The notes: generated by a model from the letters alone, not told the origin. A stretch of 64,000 bases of DNA from Actinomycetota bacterium (GCA_009726125.1 WLIT01000003.1:1-64000); one strand, 5' to 3'; numbered from the stretch's first letter, positions 17,248 to 25,600 are shown. Translations and numbers: made by a program.

Positions 17248-20139
17248 TTACTTCTGTGCCGAAATAGCAGCAGCAATAGCCGCTTTCAGGCGATCTTGCG
17301 CCTTGCCATATGCAGTGAAGTCGCCCTTCTTAAGTGCTGCTTGTGAATCTGCAAGAGCAGATTGTGCACTAGCAAGAGCAGATTTAAGCGAACTACTCAT
17401 GTTTGTGTTTCCACCTGAAGTTGTTCCACTAGTTGATTGTGAAGTGTTATTCAAAACAGTTCCAGAATTTCCACCGAAGACTTGGTCAAGGGCGCCCTTT
17501 AGCGTGTTATCAAAACCGATTACATCACCGAAGGAGACCAGAACTTTTTGCAACAATGGGTATGCCGAATTATTTGCAGTTGCTCGAACATAAACCGGCT
17601 GAACATAAAGTAAGCCGCCGCCAACTGGAAGAGTTAACAAGTTACCAAGAACAACATCCGAACCGCCTTGACGCAATAGTGATAGCGCTTGTGCTACCTC
17701 TGGTTTCGCTTCAAAGTTTGAGGCAACTTGTGATGGACCAGAAATATTTGTGGAACGTGGAAGTTGCAGCACTGAAATCTTTCCGTAGTCCGGCCCGTTA
17801 TCTGAATTAACGACAGCAAATGCCGTTAAGTTCTGGCGATTTCCACGAGGCACAAAGGAGGTTGTAAGTGAGAATGCAGCCTTTTCTTGGCCGGGAAGTT
17901 TAAGTGTCATGTAATAAGGAGGTTGAACTCCCGCATTTGCACCCAATGAAGATGGGTCTGTTGGTACGCGCCAGAAATCTTGCCCGCCGTAAAACGCATC
18001 AGCAGTCTTAACGTGATAAGTGCTTAATACATCTCGTTGAACCCCGAAGAGATCTTCCGGATAGCGAATGTGTTCAAGTAGCGACTTAGTCATTGCGCTC
18101 TTTGGTGTCACAGTTCCTGGGAATGACTTGCTCCATGTAGCAAGTACCGGATCCTTGGTATCCCACTGATAAAGCTTTACGGTGCCATCGTAAGCATCGA
18201 CGGTGGCCTTAATTGAGTTACGAATATAGCTAACGTTTCTACTCGCTAGTGAGGCAACAGCTGTTGTGCTTGTGGTTATAGAGTTAGTTGTTGCATCTGC
18301 CAAGTTTGTCTTCTTTGAATATGGATATCCGTTACTGGTTGTGTATCCATCAACTATCCATAAAATCCGACCATCGACAACTGCAGGATAAACGTTTCCA
18401 TCTAGCGTGAGCCATGGCGCAACTTTTGCAACGCGCTCACTTGGATTACGGTTAAAGAGAATCTTGGAATCTGAGTTAATTAAGTTTGAAAGAACGATGC
18501 GCTGTTCTTGATACTTAATTGCGAATAACAAGCGGGTAAAGAGTGATCCCATTGGGACTCCACCCTTGCCGGTATAAGTGAAGTTCTTCTGACCATTTGC
18601 AGATTTATCATCTGGATAATCAAGCTCTGTTGGCTTGCTTGTTTTTGCGCCACCAATGATTGAGTAATCAGGTACGTTCTCACCGAAATAAATACGTGGC
18701 TCAAACTTACCGAGACCAGATGTTGGTGGAATATTGCCAACGCTAAATGTTGGCTTGCCATCGGTGTCAATTGTGTTTCCAAATGCGGATACAAAGCCAA
18801 AGCCGTGGGTGTATACCAAGTGATCATTAATCCAATTACGAGCCGGGTTGCCCTCGATATTTAATTCGCGGACCGCAACTACTGAATCACGCTTTACCCC
18901 ATCGATTGTGTAGCGATCTACGTCAAGTGAATCAGCAAAGTTGTAATAAGGCTTAATTTGTTGAAGCTGACGGAAGGTTGAAGGAACAACGCTTGGATCT
19001 AAAAGTCTGATATTCGAGATTGTCGCTTCATCATTCTTTAGTTGACCAGCGGATGTTGCAATAGTTGCCTCATAATCTTTTACTGTTACATCGCTCAAGC
19101 CGTAGGCAGCACGTGTAGCTTCAATATTGCGCTGGATATATGGCGCTTCCTTCGAAGATTCACTTGGCTTTACTTGGAACTGTTGAATCGCTGCTGGATA
19201 AATACCAGAAATCAAAAGCGATGAGATTACAAGAAGACTAAGTCCGGCTGCGGGGAGTACCCAGGAGCGACGAATTATGTTCGCGAAGAAAAGTAATGCG
19301 CAAATTAATGAAATGCCAGCCAATATAGCCTTTGCCGGAAGTAGAGCGTTTACATCGGTGTAGGAAAGTCCTGTGATAAGTCTTCCCTCTTTAAGTTCAA
19401 GAGCATAGCGATCAAACCAATATGCAACGGCTTTAATTAAAACCAGAATTCCAAGAAGAACAGAGAGTTGAATTCGTGCTGCAACAGTGGTCTTATCTTC
19501 CGCTGCTTGCAATCTAATTCCACTATATAGATAGTGAACAGCGGCCGCAGCAATAATTGTTAAAATTAAAGTTGAGATAGCCCAAGCGATTAGCGCTTCA
19601 TAGAACGGTAATTTGAATACGAAGAATGAAATATCTAAACCAAATTGTGAATCTTTAATCCCAAATGAGGTTGAATTTTTAAACTGTAACCAAGGTTCCC
19701 AGAGGGCCATTCCTGATGTTCCAGCGAAATAGAAGAAACCAACTGCGATTGCTACTAAGACCCAGCGACGAATAGGTTCTAATTGGCCGCGGTATCTTTC
19801 AAGATTGTCAGCTTCAATTGATACGGGAACATATATTGGTCGCGTTCTAAATGCAAGATAAACATTTGTGGATATAAAGAGTGAGGTAACGAGTCCAAAG
19901 ATTATAAATAGTGAAATTTTTGTGGTAAGAACCGTGCTCCAAACTGAAACAAAATCAACTGATCTAAACCAAAGTAAGTCGGCGTAGAAACCACTCAAGC
20001 TAATCATTATTCCGCCGAGAATTACCAGGGCAATAATTGTTAAAGCAAGTGGACCTGGACGCTTTGGTCGCATTGGATTTTGTGGGCCTGATGAACCGGA
20101 GAAGGGATTGCCTGGAAACTGGAATGAACTCATGTCCAT
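17248..20139 (-). CDS. UPF0182 family large membrane protein
   Basis: The 963-residue protein has a Pro-rich N-terminus, seven predicted membrane helices in the first third (from about residue 30 to 325, including LALTIIALVILGGIMIS and LWFRSVDF), a very large extracytoplasmic domain and a Ser/Ala-rich helical C-terminus. This is the actinobacterial UPF0182 family, whose biochemical role is not established. The gene neighbours the Lon-like protease and DUF2342 genes, the same order as recalled for M. tuberculosis Rv3193c-Rv3195. Confidence 0.93.
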   Translation of the reverse strand: MDMSSFQFPGNPFSGSSGPQNPMRPKRPGPLALTIIALVILGGIMISLSGFYADLLWFRSVDFVSVWSTVLTTKISLFIIFGLVTSLFISTNVYLAFRTRPIYVPVSIEADNLERYRGQLEPIRRWVLVAIAVGFFYFAGTSGMALWEPWLQFKNSTSFGIKDSQFGLDISFFVFKLPFYEALIAWAISTLILTIIAAAAVHYLYSGIRLQAAEDKTTVAARIQLSVLLGILVLIKAVAYWFDRYALELKEGRLITGLSYTDVNALLPAKAILAGISLICALLFFANIIRRSWVLPAAGLSLLVISSLLISGIYPAAIQQFQVKPSESSKEAPYIQRNIEATRAAYGLSDVTVKDYEATIATSAGQLKNDEATISNIRLLDPSVVPSTFRQLQQIKPYYNFADSLDVDRYTIDGVKRDSVVAVRELNIEGNPARNWINDHLVYTHGFGFVSAFGNTIDTDGKPTFSVGNIPPTSGLGKFEPRIYFGENVPDYSIIGGAKTSKPTELDYPDDKSANGQKNFTYTGKGGVPMGSLFTRLLFAIKYQEQRIVLSNLINSDSKILFNRNPSERVAKVAPWLTLDGNVYPAVVDGRILWIVDGYTTSNGYPYSKKTNLADATTNSITTSTTAVASLASRNVSYIRNSIKATVDAYDGTVKLYQWDTKDPVLATWSKSFPGTVTPKSAMTKSLLEHIRYPEDLFGVQRDVLSTYHVKTADAFYGGQDFWRVPTDPSSLGANAGVQPPYYMTLKLPGQEKAAFSLTTSFVPRGNRQNLTAFAVVNSDNGPDYGKISVLQLPRSTNISGPSQVASNFEAKPEVAQALSLLRQGGSDVVLGNLLTLPVGGGLLYVQPVYVRATANNSAYPLLQKVLVSFGDVIGFDNTLKGALDQVFGGNSGTVLNNTSQSTSGTTSGGNTNMSSSLKSALASAQSALADSQAALKKGDFTAYGKAQDRLKAAIAAAISAQK

Positions 20140-20169
20140 ACTCTACCTAGTGCAAATATTTGGGCAAAC

Positions 20170-20967
20170 TCAGAGGGGGCAGCGCAACTTTTGAGCAATA
20201 TCTGTACTCAACAAGCCGTGAAATGCCTGTGAAAGATTTGATACCGCTATCACCTGCAGGCCTTCGGTTTCGACAGTTATGTCGCGGCAATTCGCTCGGG
20301 GTATCACAACAATTGTTACAGCGGCCGCTTTTGCAGAAATTAATTTCTGATCTATTCCGCCAATGCTTCCAACTTTGCCCGCTTCATTAATTGTTCCTGT
20401 TACTGCAACTTTACGACCATCGATTAGCTCTGGAGATTTTAATTTCGTCAGTAACGCAAGTGAAAATGCGAGGCCGGCACTTGGACCACCAACTTTCTTC
20501 ATAGCAAATTGGATATCAGATGCCTGCCAATTTAACGGCTCATTTGGATTTAGCTTCTTTAAGAAATTTGCAGCAGCAATGGCCGCCGTTGCCTCGGAGG
20601 TGCGCATTTCCTTCTTCGCATTTTTGTCTGCAGATTTAGTGGTTTCGCCCGCTTCGTAAACAATCTCATGTGGCAGAACTACGACATCGCCATCTAGCCA
20701 GGCTTTGAGAATATATATTCCTGGTGGCTTGCTATCTGGATTATTTACAAAGACCGAAAGTGAATAGAGCTTGCCTGAAGTTTCTAACTCTTGGCCGCCA
20801 CTTATCGTGACACCTTTGCTTAAAAGATCAGTAACGGGGCCCGGAGAGATAATCGCAAATGGCGCTGGCAGGCTTAATGTGAAAACTAAGGTGAGGGCTA
20901 GAAAATAGAGAGTGGGCCGCGAGAGGTATTTAGGAATTGGGTGTGGTGTCATTTTTAGTTTCATCAC
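20170..20967 (-). CDS. membrane-anchored Lon-like serine protease (S16, YlbL group) without visible PDZ domain
   Basis: The 265-residue protein has an N-terminal membrane anchor (about 20-42) and a C-terminal Lon-type catalytic domain. Ser163 is in VGGPSAGLAF and Lys208 in SIGGIDQK, 45 residues apart as in YlbL. Related actinobacterial proteins carry a PDZ domain between anchor and protease; here the segment between is about 115 residues, and I see no clear PDZ motif. The start could be GTG 20967, ATG 20964 or ATG 20952; all overlap the end of the upstream small gene. Confidence 0.88.
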   Translation of the reverse strand: MMKLKMTPHPIPKYLSRPTLYFLALTLVFTLSLPAPFAIISPGPVTDLLSKGVTISGGQELETSGKLYSLSVFVNNPDSKPPGIYILKAWLDGDVVVLPHEIVYEAGETTKSADKNAKKEMRTSEATAAIAAANFLKKLNPNEPLNWQASDIQFAMKKVGGPSAGLAFSLALLTKLKSPELIDGRKVAVTGTINEAGKVGSIGGIDQKLISAKAAAVTIVVIPRANCRDITVETEGLQVIAVSNLSQAFHGLLSTDIAQKLRCPL

Positions 20968-21199
20968 GGAAACTGTGTTGGAAACTCTGAAACTTATCTA
21001 CTGAGCGATTGGTCTCATTTGCATATTTATCTTTGAACTTAGAAACCCAAATTACGTAAATAATTGCGCCAAGGACAGCGAAGAATGGGACAAGCCACCA
21101 AATCAAAGCGGCAAAAGCCGGGTTGCCTGTAGCTGCAGCCTGAGCTGTGGCCTCTTGAAAAGCGCCTACCAGAAACATCTTTGAATCCCAATCCCTCAT
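20930..21199 (-). CDS. small single-pass membrane protein, unknown
   Basis: The predicted 89-residue product has one hydrophobic helix (IWWLVPFFAVLGAIIYVIWV) followed by a basic, polar C-terminus, suggesting a cytoplasmic tail. The open frame runs to 21244, but the ATG at 21199 is preceded by AAGGTGGG at a good distance and is preferred. It overlaps the start of the Lon-like protease gene, so the two are likely co-translated. I recognise no family. Confidence 0.65.
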   Translation of the reverse strand: MRDWDSKMFLVGAFQEATAQAAATGNPAFAALIWWLVPFFAVLGAIIYVIWVSKFKDKYANETNRSVDKFQSFQHSFRDETKNDTTPNS

Positions 21200-21339
21200 T
21201 AAGTAGCCCACCTTAACAAATTGCGCTGAGAAATACCTGCTCAACTCGGGAAGAAAGATTCAAACAGTTTGGTTAAGTTAAATATGGTTTACTTCTTAGC
21301 AGTAGAAAATATTTGTAGGACAAGAGTGGAGGTTGGGCG

Positions 21340-22632
21340 ATGAGTGGAAACTTTGGTTTCGGTCCTAATGATCCCAATGATTCAAGCGATCCAAACGATC
21401 CCAATAACCCAAATTTCAATGAGCTATTTGCTCAGCTTTCAAACTTTGGTTTAAATCCTGCGACACTTTTTGCCGCCGCAAATAGCGCAGGTTCTGTTGG
21501 TCCACTTATTTCAACTGACATTCTCCGTGATGTCGCCCGTAAATTTATTTCAAGCCAAGGAGAACTTCCGATTGGCTCGCAAGATATTGCTGATGCGCAA
21601 GTTGCGTTAGATATTGCAAATACCTGGCTCGATGAGGCAACCAATTTTCCTGCGCTATCTAGATCAAACCTTCCGGCATGGAGCAGACGCGACTGGTTAG
21701 ATTCCTCGGTAGCAAATTGGGCAAAGATGATTGAACCCCTTGCTGATGGAATGGCTAGCGCGCTAACAAATGTATTGAAGCAAGGGCCGACTGAAGGTCC
21801 GACTGAAGGTCCAGAACTTGCGGCGATCGCCCCAATCATGCGGGCCTTTATGGGATCTCTCATCGCAAGCCAGCTTGGAACTTCGGTAGGCCAATTAGCA
21901 GTATCAATCACTGGCTCTAATGATGTTGCGATTCCACTTTTCACGCAGAGTGAAGCGCGGCTAATCCCCCAAAATATTACGGCTTGGGCGCAAGGCCTAG
22001 ATATTCCAAGCGATGAGGTTCGAATCTTTCTAGCAATCCGTGAGGCCGCAGCATCGCGCCTCTTCTCGCACACCCCTTGGCTATCGAATTATATTCAAGG
22101 CGCAATTACCGCTTATGGCGCAGGTATAAAAATAGATATTGATTCAATTCAAGAACAGGCAGAACGTGCGTTGGAAACCGGTGAATTAGATATCAATAAT
22201 CCTGAATCGATTTCAGTAGCAATTAGCGCTGGCCTCTTTAAACCTGAGCAGAGCCCTTCGCAAGATGCTGCGCTAGCAAAGTTAGAGATGGCGCTGGCTT
22301 TAATTGAAGGTTGGATCGATTATGTAACGACAAAAGCTGTAGGCGATCGACTTCCTTCATACCCAGCGCTCAGTGAAACTCTGCGCCGACGTCGTGCACT
22401 TAAATCACCAACGCAACAATTATTTGCAACTCTCTTAGGGCTAGAAGTTTCACCAAGAAAAGCGCGCGAATGTGCACAATTTTGGTTTGAAGTTGAGAGC
22501 GAAATTGGGTTAGCAAATCGTGATCAACGCTGGGAAGATCCTGCGTTCTTGCCGAGAGCAGAAGAGTTGGCAGATGTTAAGAAATTCTTGGATAGCACTA
22601 GCGTTCCCGATGACCTCTCCGGGTTAATTTAA
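21340..22632 (+). CDS. DUF2342 / putative zinc-dependent metalloprotease family protein
   Basis: The 430-residue protein matches the actinobacterial DUF2342 family recalled as Rv3195-like. It has an Asn/Asp/Pro-rich N-terminus (NDPNDSSDPNDPNN), a helical core with GQLAVSITGSNDVAIPLF, and the C-terminal stretch LPSYPALSETLRRRRALKSP followed by FATLLGLEVSPRKARECA. The family is annotated as a zinc-dependent hydrolase, but no HExxH is visible, and the helix that carries histidines in some members reads EGWIDYVTT here. Activity is therefore uncertain. GGAGG lies before the ATG. The gene diverges from the small membrane protein and Lon-like protease pair. Confidence 0.85.
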   Translation: MSGNFGFGPNDPNDSSDPNDPNNPNFNELFAQLSNFGLNPATLFAAANSAGSVGPLISTDILRDVARKFISSQGELPIGSQDIADAQVALDIANTWLDEATNFPALSRSNLPAWSRRDWLDSSVANWAKMIEPLADGMASALTNVLKQGPTEGPTEGPELAAIAPIMRAFMGSLIASQLGTSVGQLAVSITGSNDVAIPLFTQSEARLIPQNITAWAQGLDIPSDEVRIFLAIREAAASRLFSHTPWLSNYIQGAITAYGAGIKIDIDSIQEQAERALETGELDINNPESISVAISAGLFKPEQSPSQDAALAKLEMALALIEGWIDYVTTKAVGDRLPSYPALSETLRRRRALKSPTQQLFATLLGLEVSPRKARECAQFWFEVESEIGLANRDQRWEDPAFLPRAEELADVKKFLDSTSVPDDLSGLI

Positions 22633-22640
22633 CTCTCAAA

Positions 22641-22719
22641 TAAAAAGCGAAGTTCCCGGGCGCACGATTCTTTGTTTGCCTTCCCCTTGCAAACAATGAA
22701 CGGTTATCCGAGAACTTCG
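22641..22719 (-). terminator. rho-independent terminator on the minus strand
   Basis: Outer arms CGAAGTTC (22648-22655) and GAACTTCG (22712-22719) are complementary. An inner stem, TTGTTTGC (22672-22679) with GCAAACAA (22689-22696), encloses a 9-base loop. On the minus strand the outer stem is followed by CUUUUUAUUU. The plus strand has no T-run after the stem, so it would stop a leftward transcript, for which no gene is evident. Confidence 0.6.
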
Positions 22720-22886
22720 TGAATAAAACTTAAAGTAAAGAGGGGGCATAATCAACTCCTATCCGCCTGAGCCACGCCAGATATTTTTGTAAATTGCTGT
22801 AAATATTTTTCGACTCATTCAATTGCTGCAATGAGTTAATTTTGATCGCGCCAATCGCCCCTAAATATGAAAGATATTTGAATACC

Positions 22887-22918
22887 TGTTGATAAACTTG
22901 TGCATAAGCGGTTGATAA
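22887..22918 (-). promoter_or_regulatory. three phased DnaA-box-like 9-mers
   Basis: On the minus strand the 9-mers TTATCAACC (22910-22918), TTATGCACA (22899-22907) and TTATCAACA (22887-22895) lie 11-12 bp apart in one orientation. Two differ from TTATCCACA by one base and one by two. A looser TTTTCCCCA lies about 20 bp upstream. Confidence 0.4.
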
Positions 22919-22955
22919 CTCTTGAAATCTGGGGAAAAGCGAGGTAATTACAACG

Positions 22956-23627
22956 GTGAGTTTTACTCCGAGTAGCGATAGCGCCAATTCCGTGGAGAAC
23001 TTTATTCAAGGTGAAATTTTTGCCGATACCTTCCCGAATATGCCTGCGCTAATTCCGAAAAAATCGATAAAGCAAGAACATGAAGAGCTTTTATCAAGAC
23101 TTCCAGAATTTAGGGTCATCAGAAGTTCACGGAGAAAGCGGACGCTCAACGCCTTCCGCCAAAATGGGGTGATTGAAATTCATATTCCTGACAGATTGAG
23201 TCGTCGTGAGGAGTTTGCAATGATTCCAGAGATGATTGACCTGGTTTTAAAGCGTGAGAACCGGCTGCGCAAGAGCGATAACGCGTTGTTGGAGTTAAGT
23301 GATCTAATTTTGGCCGAGTATCTGCCAGATTTTAGCGAGCGCCCGATATCTGTTACTTGGCGAGTAATGCGCGAGCGCTGGGGATCTTGCACAACGGTTG
23401 ATAAGACCATCAGAATTTCCGAAAGGTTAAATGGCGCCCCTGATTACGTAATTCGATATGTCCTATTCCATGAGTTGATTCATCTGAGGATTGCTGGCCA
23501 CGGAGATGACTTCTATGAATTCTTAGCCCGCTACCCCGAGAAATTGCGGGCTGAAGCCTTTTTAGAGGGATATGAGGCGGGATCTGTGGGAACTCCTGAG
23601 GAAATCTTGGAGTTGCCCCCAATTTAG
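22956..23627 (+). CDS. YgjP-like (M48/SprT-related) zinc metallopeptidase
   Basis: The 223-residue protein has the family core: RWGSCTTVDKTIRISERL, then APDYVIRYVLFHELIHLRIAGHGDDFY. HELIH supplies the two zinc-binding His and the catalytic Glu, and the later His in AGHGDDF is the third ligand. The N-terminal 50 residues are a poorly conserved extension. Function in the cell is unknown. The start is GTG at 22956 with AGG about a dozen bases upstream. It stands between a non-coding region and the DUF5679 gene. Confidence 0.88.
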   Translation: MSFTPSSDSANSVENFIQGEIFADTFPNMPALIPKKSIKQEHEELLSRLPEFRVIRSSRRKRTLNAFRQNGVIEIHIPDRLSRREEFAMIPEMIDLVLKRENRLRKSDNALLELSDLILAEYLPDFSERPISVTWRVMRERWGSCTTVDKTIRISERLNGAPDYVIRYVLFHELIHLRIAGHGDDFYEFLARYPEKLRAEAFLEGYEAGSVGTPEEILELPPI

Positions 23628-23735
23628 GCGTGAAATCCCCGTTTGTGAGCGTGTTCGGGGGTATGGTGAGCGCATACGCACGCAGAGCTCGGGATACTCC
23701 CAAGCTTTTGAGAGTGCGGCGATTGGAGGGTCATA

Positions 23736-23894
23736 ATGGCTGAAGAATATAAAGGTGAGGCCTACTGCGTTAAGTGCAAAGAGAAGCGTGCTTTTGAAGG
23801 TCACGTAAAAGTCTCTGAGTCTGGTCGCCGTATGGCACAAGGCATCTGCCCAGTGTGCGGAACAAAAGTAAACCGTATTCTTGGTAAGGCTTAA
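23736..23894 (+). CDS. DUF5679 small zinc-ribbon-like protein
   Basis: The 52-residue protein begins MAEEYKGEAYCVKCKEKR and ends QGICPVCGTKVNRILGKA. Two CxxC knuckles (CVKC and CPVC) make a probable zinc ribbon, matching the small actinobacterial DUF5679 family. GGAGGG lies 5 bases before the ATG, and a strong terminator follows, so it is probably a monocistronic, well-expressed gene. Function is unknown. Confidence 0.9.
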   Translation: MAEEYKGEAYCVKCKEKRAFEGHVKVSESGRRMAQGICPVCGTKVNRILGKA

Positions 23895-23925
23895 TTAACA
23901 CCAAATAAAACCAAATAAAATTGAA

Positions 23926-23962
23926 CCGCCCCTTCGCGAAAGCGCGGGGGCGTTTTTATTGG
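23926..23962 (+). terminator. rho-independent terminator after the DUF5679 gene
   Basis: A GC-rich hairpin, CGCCCCTTCGCG paired with CGCGGGGGCG around an AAA loop, is followed by TTTTTATT. It lies about 30 bp after the DUF5679 stop codon. Confidence 0.9.
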
Positions 23963-23995
23963 GCTTCCAAACTGTGGGCTTCCAAACTGTGGGCT
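23961..23995. repeat. 15-bp tandem repeat, two copies plus a partial third
   Basis: GGGCTTCCAAACTGT occurs at 23961-23975 and 23976-23990, followed by GGGCT. It sits directly after the terminator, outside any gene. Confidence 0.9.
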
Positions 23996-24087
23996 AATGA
24001 ATACCGACAGGTGAAATAAACAGGCCTGCTCCACAATTAAGCGCCAATCAATTTCACTTGCAAGTCGACTGCTAAATACTCGCGATT

Positions 24088-25233
24088 ATGACTTCTCTTA
24101 AATTTGATATTGCCTTCAGCGCTGCCAGCTTCCCCAGACTTAGATCTGGGGTAAATTATTTTGCGGTTGGTAATGAATTCAACCCCTGTATGTACGCTGG
24201 ATTTAGCCACCGTGGCGTTGAATTGGAATCACAAATAGCAAAGTATCTCCTGCAACTTTTAGATGGCTCACATACCTTAGAAAGCATCTATCAATTGCTT
24301 GCCGGAAATTTAAAGGAAGTTGCTGAGATTTTGAAGGTACTAGATCGAGAGCAATTAATTGAATTTCGAACTTCCAAATTGGTTACATTTGTTGAAGGCG
24401 AATTTGCGCCGGTTAATTTAATTAGTTTTACAAATAAAATGCGGGCTGAGGAGAACCTTTATTGCTGGCACCCCGCAATATCTATTGATAGAAGTTCAGA
24501 ATCACTGATAAATAGCCGACGCAATTTCGCGATTATTATCTTTGGTCGAAATCGCTTGGCGCTCTCCCTGTTTAGTATCTTGCAGGCAAGTGGATTTAGC
24601 CAAGTAAAGATTATCGACCGGAGCATCTCCTCTTCATCTGCTGAATCAGTTCAGATCGCACCGGAGGAGGTTTGTGGTCTTGCGATTCGAGGCAGCGATG
24701 TTGGCATGCGAAAAGCCTCAGTAATCGCCGATTTGGCACGGAATTCGCAATTGTTTCCAGCGCAAGATTTAGCTTTTCCGACTGTTCCAGATTTCATAAT
24801 CTCGACCGAAACAATCCCCCAAGAAACGTTACAGCGATGGATGAGTGAAGCGACTCCACATCTGGCAATCTCAAATTTAATTGAGAATAGAGTTGAGATT
24901 GGTCCGATAGTTCTACCCGGAAAGTCACCTTGTTTAAACTGTTTAAGCCTTTGGCGATCCGAACAATATCCCCATCATAAGGAGTTCGAATTAATTGCAG
25001 CTTTAGATGGCACGCAAGTAAAAAGTTTGGAACTTCCCTCCGCGCAAGTCGCGCTCTTGTCGGGGATTATTGCTATTCATGTGATCGAGTATTGCGCTAA
25101 TCAATTTCAACCTAATCAAAATGTGTCCCAATTAGTTGGGGCGACCCAGAGCACAAATTTATTTGAACCCCAAGGCGCTGAAGTTAGATACTGGCAACCA
25201 CATATTGCTTGTGGCTGCCAGCGTCTTATCTGA
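24088..25233 (+). CDS. ThiF/cyclodehydratase-like protein (TOMM leader-binding type), orphan
   Basis: The 381-residue protein resembles the E1-like proteins annotated as bacteriocin cyclodehydratase or TOMM leader-peptide-binding proteins. Its N-terminal segment has LLQLLDGSHTLESIYQLL, which resembles the winged-helix RiPP-recognition region. A Rossmann strand IIIFGRNRLALSLFSIL replaces the usual GxGxxG with a degenerate glycine loop. Zinc-type cysteines lie at CLNC (about residue 278) and CGC near the C-terminus. No YcaO partner is present here. The place beside DUF2342, whiB7 and uvrD2 matches the recalled Rv3196 locus. Catalytic adenylation seems doubtful. Confidence 0.75.
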   Translation: MTSLKFDIAFSAASFPRLRSGVNYFAVGNEFNPCMYAGFSHRGVELESQIAKYLLQLLDGSHTLESIYQLLAGNLKEVAEILKVLDREQLIEFRTSKLVTFVEGEFAPVNLISFTNKMRAEENLYCWHPAISIDRSSESLINSRRNFAIIIFGRNRLALSLFSILQASGFSQVKIIDRSISSSSAESVQIAPEEVCGLAIRGSDVGMRKASVIADLARNSQLFPAQDLAFPTVPDFIISTETIPQETLQRWMSEATPHLAISNLIENRVEIGPIVLPGKSPCLNCLSLWRSEQYPHHKEFELIAALDGTQVKSLELPSAQVALLSGIIAIHVIEYCANQFQPNQNVSQLVGATQSTNLFEPQGAEVRYWQPHIACGCQRLI

Positions 25234-25245
25234 TTAGTAGAGAAA

Positions 25246-25593
25246 CTAGCTAGCTAGCTGCACTTTTTCCTTTTCGAGCGCATTTATTCGTGGTCGGCCA
25301 GCAGTGCGCTTTGCTTGAATAACTTTGCCATCCTCGAATAACTCACCACCCCAAATGCCGCAGGGTTCAGCGCGAGATAACGCACCTTCTAAACACTTGG
25401 CGCGCATTGGGCATTCACCACACAAAGCCTTGGCATAGGAAATCTCGGCTGGGCTCTCGGCGAAGAAGATTTCTGGATCTGCCTGATGGCAGGGAAGCTT
25501 CGTTGCTGAATCCGCAAAGGCGGTCACACCAATCTTTGCATCTGGGCCTTCGGCCCATCCGGGTACTAATAGTTCGCTGAAGAGAACAGTCAC
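25246..25593 (-). CDS. whiB7: WhiB7-type iron-sulphur transcriptional regulator
   Basis: The protein has about 115 residues. The four [4Fe-4S] cysteines are Cys35 (LPCHQADP), Cys58, Cys61 and Cys67 (LCGECPMRAKC). They are followed by a GIWGGE turn that binds the sigma factor and an AT-hook, KRTAGRPRI, which defines the WhiB7 subgroup. WhiB7 activates intrinsic antibiotic-resistance genes and its own promoter. The frame also offers GTG at 25602, but GTG at 25593 has GGAGG eight bases upstream and is preferred. uvrD2 lies upstream on the same strand, as in mycobacteria. A leader ORF and terminator lie between them. Confidence 0.92.
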   Translation of the reverse strand: MTVLFSELLVPGWAEGPDAKIGVTAFADSATKLPCHQADPEIFFAESPAEISYAKALCGECPMRAKCLEGALSRAEPCGIWGGELFEDGKVIQAKRTAGRPRINALEKEKVQLAS

Positions 25594-25600
25594 TGTTCTC
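25582..25600 (-). promoter_or_regulatory. perfect 19-bp palindrome over the whiB7 start codon
   Basis: GAGAACAGT and ACTGTTCTC are perfect inverted 9-mers around a single central base. In the whiB7 mRNA this can form an 8-bp stem with a UGA loop, with the GUG start in the loop region and GGAGG directly at the base. It could act as a translational hairpin or as a DNA operator. Confidence 0.6.

Larger units (their letters stand above)
22633..22955. other. 323-bp intergenic stretch with minus-strand terminator and DnaA-box-like cluster
   Basis: No convincing gene is seen. The left part holds a two-tier stem-loop that ends in a U-tract on the minus strand. The right part holds three DnaA-box-like 9-mers. 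Between them is an open minus-strand frame (22730..22987) of 85 codons whose start would lie inside the next gene and which has no ribosome-binding site. An unannotated minus-strand small RNA is possible. Confidence 0.5.

Noticed and set aside
21432-22073. 213-codon minus-strand frame
   Set aside because: It is wholly antisense to the DUF2342 gene, with no ribosome-binding site and shadow-like composition.
22730-22987. 85-codon minus-strand frame ending near a leftward terminator
   Set aside because: It lacks a ribosome-binding site, and its start would be inside and antisense to the YgjP-like gene. It is kept only as part of a possible small RNA, not called as a gene.
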